From positions 1 to 8,531 of the forward strand of contig CALPNL020000081.1 in assembly GCA_943324925.2 (NCBI GenBank): a stretch of 8,531 nt of DNA, given 5' to 3'. The translations under genes were made by a program, and so were the position numbers. Shown in pieces: positions 1-5,763 of the stretch; the stretch's first letter is position 1, and every line of letters begins with the position of its first letter. Origin of the DNA: Chitinophaga pinensis. Lineage in GTDB: Bacteria > Bacteroidota > Bacteroidia > Flavobacteriales > Flavobacteriaceae. Below the pieces are notes generated by a model that saw only the letters and a program-made list of their open reading frames with translations, was not told the DNA's origin and ran no database searches.

Positions 1-770
1 ACAAAGCGCACCGACCAAAGCATAATTAGAAACATCCCTAATAAATATCCTTGTTTTTCTCTGGCATCAGTTTTCCAATACATATACAATAAGGCAGCAA
101 AAACAAAAATATAACTTATAGACTCATACAATTGTGTAGGATGTTTTGCAGGTACTTGCTCTAATAAATTAGCAAATTGTGGATTAGTGGCAATCGCATT
201 ATAGGCATCTTTAGGGTTTGGGATTTTAGTTGCATTTACCACTTCTCTCGGACTGTAAAAATCTTTTATGAATTTAATTCCAAAAGATGAAGTAGTATCG
301 TGTCCAATAATTTCTGAATTGAAAAAGTTACCAATTCTCACAAATACTGCACCACTTGCAACAGGTATTACCACGCGGTCCAATACCCATAAAAGGGGTC
401 TCTTCATTATCATTTTACTAAAGAAATACATGGCAAGAATAATCCCAATTGCTGCTCCATGACTTGCTAATCCTTGGAAACCTGTGAATTCAAAATTGGG
501 TGAAAAACGGAATGGTAAAAGTATTTCAGCTAAATGATTTCTGAAATATTCCCAATCATAAAAGAAAACGTGACCTAATCTAGCTCCTAATAAAGTGGCA
601 AAAACAGTCCAAATAAATAAAGAATCTAGCTTTTCTATCGATTCATTTTCACGTTCAAATATTTTTTTCATGAGGTACCAGCCCAAACCAAAGGCAATTA
701 CAAACATTAAGCTGTAATATCGAATCATAAAAAAACCTAAATCAATGCCTTCTGAAGGATTCCAAACCAT
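1..770 (-). CDS. lgt: Prolipoprotein diacylglyceryl transferase, 3' end cut by window edge
   Basis: Lgt is an inner-membrane enzyme that moves the diacylglyceryl group of phosphatidylglycerol onto the lipobox cysteine of prolipoproteins, the first step of lipoprotein maturation. I translated it by hand from the ATG at 770 (256 full codons, then the edge). Family landmarks are in order: N-terminal membrane segment around residues 15-33, SHGAAIG at 103-109 (equivalent to the HGG motif), RIGNFFNSE at 145-153 (the Lgt signature, with Arg145, Asn148 and Glu153), HPTQLYE at 210-216, and SVRF at the edge, whose Arg255 matches the conserved arginine of the last helix. The loop between the signature and HPTQLYE is long, as I recall for Bacteroidota homologues. 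Probably a few dozen C-terminal residues are missing. It lies 71 bp downstream of yidD on the same strand with no visible terminator between, so co-transcription with cysS and yidD is likely (inference). Confidence 0.96.
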   Translation of the reverse strand, partial: MVWNPSEGIDLGFFMIRYYSLMFVIAFGLGWYLMKKIFERENESIEKLDSLFIWTVFATLLGARLGHVFFYDWEYFRNHLAEILLPFRFSPNFEFTGFQGLASHGAAIGIILAMYFFSKMIMKRPLLWVLDRVVIPVASGAVFVRIGNFFNSEIIGHDTTSSFGIKFIKDFYSPREVVNATKIPNPKDAYNAIATNPQFANLLEQVPAKHPTQLYESISYIFVFAALLYMYWKTDAREKQGYLLGMFLIMLWSVRF

Positions 771-841
771 GATAGAAATGTGTTTATTAATTATTTATTG
801 GTAAAAATAGATAAAATAGTAGAATTAAAAATTAAATTGAA

Positions 842-1090
842 TTAATGATTGTGTGAACCTTTTTTTGGAACTGGGTCGTAACCACTTTTTCCCCAAGGAT
901 TACAAGATATTATTCTCTTAATCCCAAGGTAACTTCCATAAATTAAACCATGAATTTTCAAAGACTCTAAAAAATAGGAAGAGCAGGTAGGTTCAAATCG
1001 ACATGCTGAAGGAGTAAACGGTGAAATGGCTGTTTGATAAAAACGGATTAAAAGTACAAATGGAAAAATAAGTATTTTAGATAAAGCCAT
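842..1090 (-). CDS. yidD: Membrane protein insertion efficiency factor YidD
   Basis: YidD is a small, inner-face membrane-associated protein that assists YidC/Sec-dependent insertion of membrane proteins; its exact mechanism is not settled. The 82-residue product has normal family length and the diagnostic pattern: a hydrophobic N-terminus with IRFYQTAISP (residues 16-25), then CRFEPTCSSY (30-39), and near the end CNPWGKSGYDPVP (63-75). The three cysteines at 30, 36 and 63 are the usual ones of the family. The ATG at 1090 starts 12 bp after the cysS stop codon, which indicates one transcript with cysS. In many bacteria yidD sits with rnpA and yidC; here it is placed between cysS and lgt, an arrangement I recall from flavobacteria but have not verified. 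Confidence 0.97.
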   Translation of the reverse strand: MALSKILIFPFVLLIRFYQTAISPFTPSACRFEPTCSSYFLESLKIHGLIYGSYLGIKRIISCNPWGKSGYDPVPKKGSHNH

Positions 1091-1102
1091 ATTGTAAAAT
1101 TA

Positions 1103-2581
1103 TTAAACCGTAAAAGAGGTTCCTTCTTTACCGTCTTTTAATTGAATTCCAATTGCCATTAATTGATCTCTAATTTGATCAGACATTGCAAAATCTTTAT
1201 TGGCCCGAGCTTGATTTCTCATTTCAATCAACATGTTAACAACACCTTCCAATTTTTCGTTGTTATTCCCAGCCGCTTTTTCATCTTCTAATCCTAAAAC
1301 GTCGAACACAAATTCTTTCATTAGCGACGAGAATAACTCAAAATCACTTTGAGTTAACGTTTCTTTATTGTCTTTCAATAAATTGATAAATCGCACGCCT
1401 TCAAATAATTGAGCAATTAAAATAGGGCTATTAAAATCGTCATTCATTGCCTCATAACAAGCCGCTGCCCAATTTGAAATAGATAGGGTAGAAGTAGTAC
1501 TTGTATTAATATCTTTCAATCCGTCAATGGCTTCCATTAATCTAAAATACCCTTTTTCGGCTGCTAAAATAGCGTCATTTGTAAAATCAAGATTGCTTCT
1601 ATAATGCGCCTGTAACATGAAAAAACGAGTTACACTTGGAGAAAAAGCTTTGCTTAAAATAGTATTTTCACCGGTGATAATCTCCATAGGTAATATATTA
1701 TTCCCAGTAGATTTTGACATTTTCTTACCATTAAGCGTAAGCATGTTAGCGTGCATCCAATAATTCACGGGAGTGTGACCTGTACAAGCTTCATTTTGAG
1801 CAATTTCACATTCGTGGTGAGGAAATTTTAAGTCCATTCCACCTCCGTGAATATCAAAATGATTCCCTAAATATTTGGTACTCATAGCAGTACATTCAAG
1901 GTGCCAACCAGGAAATCCATCGCTCCATGGTGACGGCCATCTCATTATATGTTGTGGTTCTGCTTTTTTCCAAAGTGCAAAATCTTGAGGATTTCTTTTG
2001 TCTGATTGTCCGTCAAGTTCTCTGGTATTGGCAAGCATATCATCTATATTTCTCCCGCTTAACGTACCGTAATTGTTGGTTTGATTGAACTTTACTACAT
2101 CAAAATAAACTGATCCATTGGCAATATACCCAATTCCGTTATCAATAATTTTTTTGATTATTGCAATTTGCTCAATAATATGTCCGGTGGCTGTTGGCTC
2201 AATACTTGGAGGTAAAAAATTATATAATTTTAATACATTATGAAAATCAACTGTGTAACGTTGCACAATTTCCATTGGTTCTACTTGATCCAAACGTGCT
2301 TTTTTTGCAATTTTATCCTCGCCTTCATCTACATCATCCACAATATGACCAACATCTGTTATATTTCGAACGTATCGTACTTTATAACCTAGGTGTTTTA
2401 AATACCTAAAAATAACGTCAAAAGACATGAAAGTTCGAACATTTCCCAAATGTACATTGCTATAAACAGTAGGCCCACAAACATACATTCCCACATTTCC
2501 TTCGTTGATAGGAGTGAAAATTTCTTTCTCACCCGAAAGTGAGTTGTATATTTTTAAGGTTTGTGTTTTATATAATGGCAT
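1103..2581 (-). CDS. cysS: Cysteine--tRNA ligase (class I)
   Basis: Cytoplasmic class I aminoacyl-tRNA synthetase that charges tRNA-Cys using ATP. The product has 492 residues, slightly longer than the 461-residue E. coli enzyme. The ATP-binding HIGH motif appears as HLGN at residues 44-47 and the KMSKS loop is exact at 287-291. The zinc site that discriminates cysteine is complete: Cys35 in YVCGPTVY, Cys230 in WHLEC, and His255 and Glu259 in FPHHECE, with the same spacings as E. coli Cys209/His234/Glu238. The C-terminal end KDGKEGTSF is typical. The ATG at 2581 gives the standard N-terminus. It is 113 bp downstream of folE, a gap filled by a folded intergenic element, and 12 bp upstream of yidD. 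No promoter box was evident in the folE-cysS gap, so read-through from folE or a weak local promoter both remain possible. Confidence 0.99.
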   Translation of the reverse strand: MPLYKTQTLKIYNSLSGEKEIFTPINEGNVGMYVCGPTVYSNVHLGNVRTFMSFDVIFRYLKHLGYKVRYVRNITDVGHIVDDVDEGEDKIAKKARLDQVEPMEIVQRYTVDFHNVLKLYNFLPPSIEPTATGHIIEQIAIIKKIIDNGIGYIANGSVYFDVVKFNQTNNYGTLSGRNIDDMLANTRELDGQSDKRNPQDFALWKKAEPQHIMRWPSPWSDGFPGWHLECTAMSTKYLGNHFDIHGGGMDLKFPHHECEIAQNEACTGHTPVNYWMHANMLTLNGKKMSKSTGNNILPMEIITGENTILSKAFSPSVTRFFMLQAHYRSNLDFTNDAILAAEKGYFRLMEAIDGLKDINTSTTSTLSISNWAAACYEAMNDDFNSPILIAQLFEGVRFINLLKDNKETLTQSDFELFSSLMKEFVFDVLGLEDEKAAGNNNEKLEGVVNMLIEMRNQARANKDFAMSDQIRDQLMAIGIQLKDGKEGTSFTV

Positions 2582-2596
2582 TGTATATTGTTTTGA

Positions 2597-2678
2597 AGCT
2601 AATACCTGCTATCCGTTTCAATCCTCATTATTGCTTCGTTCCTTGCAATATTTCGGGATTTTCACTTCTATCAGGGCT
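2597..2678. repeat. Nested-hairpin intergenic element between folE and cysS
   Basis: The gap contains four nested complementary segments: AGC 2597-2599 with GCT 2676-2678, CCTG 2605-2608 with CAGG 2672-2675, AATCC 2620-2624 with GGATT 2656-2660, and TATTGC 2629-2634 with GCAATA 2645-2650 around a 10-nt loop. These pairings are visible directly. The flanking words (GAAGCT...CCTGCTATCCG and CTATCAGGGCTAGG on the plus strand) resemble a recurrent intergenic element I recall from many Flavobacterium genomes; that recognition is from memory and not checked. It could be a folded RNA, a transcript-end or mRNA-processing signal after folE, or a dispersed non-coding repeat. There is no U-run, so it is not a classical intrinsic terminator. 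The active strand is unknown. Confidence 0.6.
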
Positions 2679-2694
2679 AGGTTTTGTCTATAAA

Positions 2695-3366
2695 TTAAAA
2701 TTTGGTATCCATTTGAATGTAGTTCAAAAATTCTCTACGGGTTTGTTCCGTTTTAAATTTACCCCCAAATTCCGAGGTAACGGTACTACTTTCTATGTCT
2801 TTTATCCCTCTTGAATTAACACATAAATGTTTAGCATCAATTACGCAAGCTACATCTTCAGTTCCCAATGCAATTTGTAATTCTTGAACAATTTGCATGG
2901 TCAAACGTTCCTGAACTTGAGGTCTTTTTGCATAATATTCAACAATTCTATTCATTTTTGAAAGTCCTATTACTCTACCATTTGAAATATAGGCAACATG
3001 GGCTCTTCCAATAATTGGCAATAGATGGTGTTCGCAAGTTGAATACAAGGTGATGTTTTTTTCAACCAACATTTCCCCGTATTTATAGTTATTTTCAAAG
3101 GTGGAGGCTTTCGGTTTTTTATTCGGATTCAAACCACCAAATAGTTCGTTAACAAACATTTTAGCCACACGGTTAGGGGTGCCTTTTAAGCTATCGTCTG
3201 TTAAGTCAATTCCTATTGTAGTCAAAATGTTTTCAACATCTTTTTTAATCAAGCTAATTTTTTCTTCATCAGAAATTGAAAAGGCATCTTTTCTAATAGG
3301 GTTTTGAGCGCTAGTTGCGATGTGATTTTCTCCAATTTCGTCTTGAAATTCAGCGTTATTTATCAT
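2695..3366 (-). CDS. folE: GTP cyclohydrolase I (type IA)
   Basis: Cytoplasmic enzyme converting GTP to 7,8-dihydroneopterin triphosphate, the first step towards tetrahydrofolate and other pterins. With the ATG at 3366 the protein has 223 residues, normal for the family. Key features, numbered from that ATG: the zinc and catalytic motif STCEHHLLP with Cys111, His113 and His114, the core segment IGLSKMNRIVEYYAKRPQVQ at about 133-152, and CVNSRG with the third zinc ligand Cys182. The 71-residue spacing between the two cysteines equals that of E. coli Cys110/Cys181. The frame is open further upstream to a TTG at 3405, but that codon lies inside a likely promoter box (3403-3410), so I reject it as the start. 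It is the first gene of a leftward cluster and diverges from the surface-protein genes. Confidence 0.98.
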   Translation of the reverse strand: MINNAEFQDEIGENHIATSAQNPIRKDAFSISDEEKISLIKKDVENILTTIGIDLTDDSLKGTPNRVAKMFVNELFGGLNPNKKPKASTFENNYKYGEMLVEKNITLYSTCEHHLLPIIGRAHVAYISNGRVIGLSKMNRIVEYYAKRPQVQERLTMQIVQELQIALGTEDVACVIDAKHLCVNSRGIKDIESSTVTSEFGGKFKTEQTRREFLNYIQMDTKF

Positions 3367-3402
3367 CAATTGTAAGTTATTATTTTTAAAAAATTTAGAG
3401 TA

Positions 3403-3410
3403 CAAAGTTA
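3403..3410 (-). promoter_or_regulatory. Probable folE promoter -7 box
   Basis: On the minus strand this reads TAACTTTG, an exact match to the Bacteroidota -7 consensus TAnnTTTG. It ends 36 bp upstream of the folE ATG, a sensible distance for a short leader. No good TTTG -33 box stands at the usual spacing, so the assignment rests on the -7 box alone. It supports the ATG at 3366 over the TTG at 3405. Confidence 0.5.
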
Positions 3411-3460
3411 ATTAATTAATCTTAAAAAGTAATGAAGACAATTTATTTTGAATTATTTTT

Positions 3461-3521
3461 TATTTTTAACAGAAATATTTCTTAGAAATATGTATATTTC
3501 GTCTCTTAAATTAATTTTCTA
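3461..3521 (+). promoter_or_regulatory. Leader/promoter region of first surface-protein gene, conserved in its paralogue
   Basis: This stretch just upstream of the ATG at 3522 is nearly the same as 4892-4952 upstream of the second paralogue: 7 differences in about 60 positions by eye and no gaps. It contains a perfect 12-bp palindrome, AGAAATATTTCT, at 3471-3482, and a second inverted repeat, GAAATAT-GT-ATATTTC, at 3485-3500. TATATTTC (3493-3500) is one base off the TAnnTTTG -7 consensus and may be the promoter. Conservation as high as or higher than the adjoining coding sequence suggests shared regulation, a recent duplication, or both. Confidence 0.45.
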
Positions 3522-4320
3522 ATGAATAAAAGAATCCTATTAGCAATACTATTTTTTATATTATACTCTAACTCATATAGTCAAACTTTAGCTCCTGGAT
3601 GTTCAACTGCTCTCCCATTTTGTGCCGGAACCGCCAGTTCAGGTTTATCATTTCCAAACTCCACTAATGTTGCTAATGCAGGAAATTATTCTTGTTTAGG
3701 TTCACAACCCAATCCGGCTTGGTATTACCTACAAATCAGTCAATCAGGAAATTTAAATTTTACTATAAGGCAAACTAATTTTTCAGGTAGTGCAATTGAC
3801 GTCGATTTCATTGCTTGGGGACCATTTGTAGCCCCTTCATGCGGAATTTCAAATTTAAATGCAAGTACTCAAGTGGGCTGTAGTTATTCTTCAAGTGCTA
3901 CCGAAAATTTTACTATTAGTAATGCAATTTCAGGTCAATATTATATCATATTAATGACTAATTTTTCTAATCAGCCCGGGTATATTTCTTTAGTTCAAAC
4001 TGGCGGAATGGGTGCAACTAGTTGTGATATAATTTGTCCTTTAACTATTGCTGGTGGAGAAGTTTCAGATTGCCGTGATAATATATTAACAGCTAATTAT
4101 TTAAATTCTTCTCAAGTAGGAACTACTTTTACCTGGACCTATCAAAGTAGTCCAACTGCTCCAGTAACTACTATTCCATCAATTTCCGGCCCTAACTTTA
4201 TAGCTGGACCTCCTAGATCTAATACTAGTACTCGAACCACTTTAGCTTATGGGGTAGGGACTTATTGTGTTACCGCTCGAAGCCCTGGTTGTAGTTCAAC
4301 TCAAAGTGCTGTTTGTACCA
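3522..4320 (+). repeat. Duplicated 5' gene segment, copy 1
   Basis: This segment encodes the signal peptide and the first ~266 residues of the shorter surface protein. It matches 4953-5763 of the next gene almost throughout, with a four-residue insertion in copy 2 (PGAG, just before GCSY). By eye, DNA identity is about 76% over the first mature part (3592-3800) and roughly 84-91% over 4080-4320. The homology also extends upstream into the leader. After Cys265 the two proteins diverge completely. Confidence 0.9.
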
Positions 4321-4814
4321 GTATCTTTAATGGAGTTTCAGCTCCAACTGGTCCTCCTTTTCAATCATTATCATCAACATCTACACTGGCAAATATATCA
4401 GTTGTTGGTTCTAATATTGTTTGGTATGCAACGGCTGCAAATGCCGCTTCTGGAACAAATCCACTTCCGTTATCCCAATTAGTTTCAAATACGACTTATT
4501 ATGCAACACAAACGATTAATGGATGCACAAGTACATCAAGTTTAGCAGTAACAATTACTACTTTATCTAATCTAGATATAGAACTTCCCCAGTTTGATTA
4601 TTATCCTAATCCAGTGACTGATATATTGAATATTACTTCCTCAAAAGAAATCATGCAAGTAACTGTATTTAACATTTTAGGACAAGAGTTAGTATCAAAA
4701 AAAATAAACACATCAACTACTCAAATTAATATGTCTAGTTACATTGAGGGCTTTTATTTCGTTCAAATTATTACTAATAATTTTAAGAAATTAATTAGAA
4801 TAATTAAAAAATAA
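3522..4814 (+). CDS. Secreted surface protein with type A T9SS sorting domain
   Basis: Predicted to be exported by Sec, then moved across the outer membrane by the type IX system and attached to the cell surface or released; no enzymatic domain is visible, so an adhesin-like role is inference. The 430 residues begin with a signal peptide (MNKR, hydrophobic 5-15, likely cut after Ser20 before Gln21). Residues 22-165 form a cysteine-containing domain (CSTALPFC, NPAWYYLQISQSG, DVDFIAWGPF) of a kind found at the N-terminus of Bacteroidota gliding/T9SS surface proteins. Residues 168-266 are a second module with several cysteines. About 276-347 looks like an Ig-like module (WYATAAN...TTYYATQTINGC) of the type associated with T9SS proteins. 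Residues 358-430 are the sorting tail: YYPNPVTDILNI, VFNILGQEL and a basic end. It is followed after 138 bp by a paralogue sharing its leader and first ~265 residues. Confidence 0.93.
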   Translation: MNKRILLAILFFILYSNSYSQTLAPGCSTALPFCAGTASSGLSFPNSTNVANAGNYSCLGSQPNPAWYYLQISQSGNLNFTIRQTNFSGSAIDVDFIAWGPFVAPSCGISNLNASTQVGCSYSSSATENFTISNAISGQYYIILMTNFSNQPGYISLVQTGGMGATSCDIICPLTIAGGEVSDCRDNILTANYLNSSQVGTTFTWTYQSSPTAPVTTIPSISGPNFIAGPPRSNTSTRTTLAYGVGTYCVTARSPGCSSTQSAVCTSIFNGVSAPTGPPFQSLSSTSTLANISVVGSNIVWYATAANAASGTNPLPLSQLVSNTTYYATQTINGCTSTSSLAVTITTLSNLDIELPQFDYYPNPVTDILNITSSKEIMQVTVFNILGQELVSKKINTSTTQINMSSYIEGFYFVQIITNNFKKLIRIIKK

Positions 4815-4891
4815 CATATAAATTATTTTCAAAATCAGAGCTTGTATATTAATAATAAAATGTAAAATAGGCTATCTATGATTGATTTTTT

Positions 4892-4952
4892 TATTTTTAA
4901 CAGAAAGATTTCTTAAAAATATGTAAATTACGCCTCCTAAATTAATTTTATA
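4892..4952 (+). promoter_or_regulatory. Leader/promoter region of giant surface-protein gene
   Basis: This is the counterpart of 3461-3521. It keeps the AGAAA-nn-TTTCT arms (4902-4913) but not the second inverted repeat of copy 1. The -7-like site is weaker here (TAAATTAC). The rest of the gap after the upstream gene (4815-4891) is AT-rich with no convincing terminator hairpin, so some read-through from the first gene is possible. Confidence 0.4.
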
Positions 4953-5763
4953 ATGAATAAAAGACACCTTTTAGCAATACTATTTTCTATAATATTTGCC
5001 ACATCATACGGTCAAAATTTACCTCCTGGTTGTTCAGGAGCTTTACCATTTTGCGCTGGTTCCTCTAGTACTGGTATATCATTTCCTAATTCAACTAATG
5101 TTCCATCTCCGGGGCCTAATTCTTGTTTAGGTTCCCAGCCAAATGCTGCATGGTATTATTTACAAATAAGTCAATCGGGAAATTTAACTTTTACCATTAG
5201 ACAATTTAACAATGCTGGAAACCCCATAGATGTAGACTTTATTGCTTATGGTCCTTTTGTTACTCCAAGTTGTGGGGCTTCTAATCTAAACTCAACTACA
5301 CAAGTTCCAGGTGCTGGAGGTTGTAGTTATTCCGCAGCTGCAGTTGAAACTATGATCATTAATAACGCAGTAGTAGGTCAATATTACATGGTAATAATGA
5401 CCAATTTTGCTAATCAACCTGGTACCATTACATTGGCTCAAACTGGTGGAACAGGTGCAACGAGTTGTGATATTGTTTGTCCTTTAACTATTGCTGGTGG
5501 TGGTGTATCGGATTGTCGAGATAATATTTTAACTGCTAATTATTTAAATTCTGCGCAAGTAGGAACTACTTTTACATGGACTCACCAAAGTAGTCCAACT
5601 GCTCCAGTAAATTCTATACCATCAACATCTGGTCCTAACTTTGTAGCTGGTCCTCCAAGATCCAATAATAGTACCCGAACTACTTTAGCTTATGGGGTAG
5701 GAACGTATTGTGTTACCGCACGAAGTCCTGGCTGTAGCTCTACGCAAACTGCTGTTTGTACTA
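4953..5763 (+). repeat. Duplicated 5' gene segment, copy 2
   Basis: Paralogous to 3522-4320. Matching blocks include the signal peptide start MNKR-LLAILF, LPFCAG, FPNSTNV, WYYLQISQSGNL, DVDFIA-GPF, CPLTIAGG, and LAYGVGTYCVTARSPGCSST. The copies stop matching after the AVC (Cys265 in copy 1, Cys269 in copy 2), where one protein goes to a single Ig module and sorting tail and the other to the long repeat stalk. Confidence 0.9.

Noticed and set aside
268..462. Open frame of 64 codons on the plus strand
   Set aside because: Lies wholly within lgt on the opposite strand, which has clear family motifs; the plus-strand product resembles nothing and is a shadow.
2194..2814. Several short plus-strand open frames across cysS, the gap and folE
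   Set aside because: They overlap two unmistakable minus-strand genes and have no recognisable domain or start signal; treated as chance frames.
4267..4482. Open frame of 71 codons in another plus-strand frame
   Set aside because: Shadow of the surface-protein gene; its Leu/Gln-rich product is a frame-shifted reading of the Thr/Ser-rich coding sequence.
4815..4891. Possible terminator between the two surface genes
   Set aside because: AT-rich with a few T-runs but no GC-containing stem; nothing to support a terminator.
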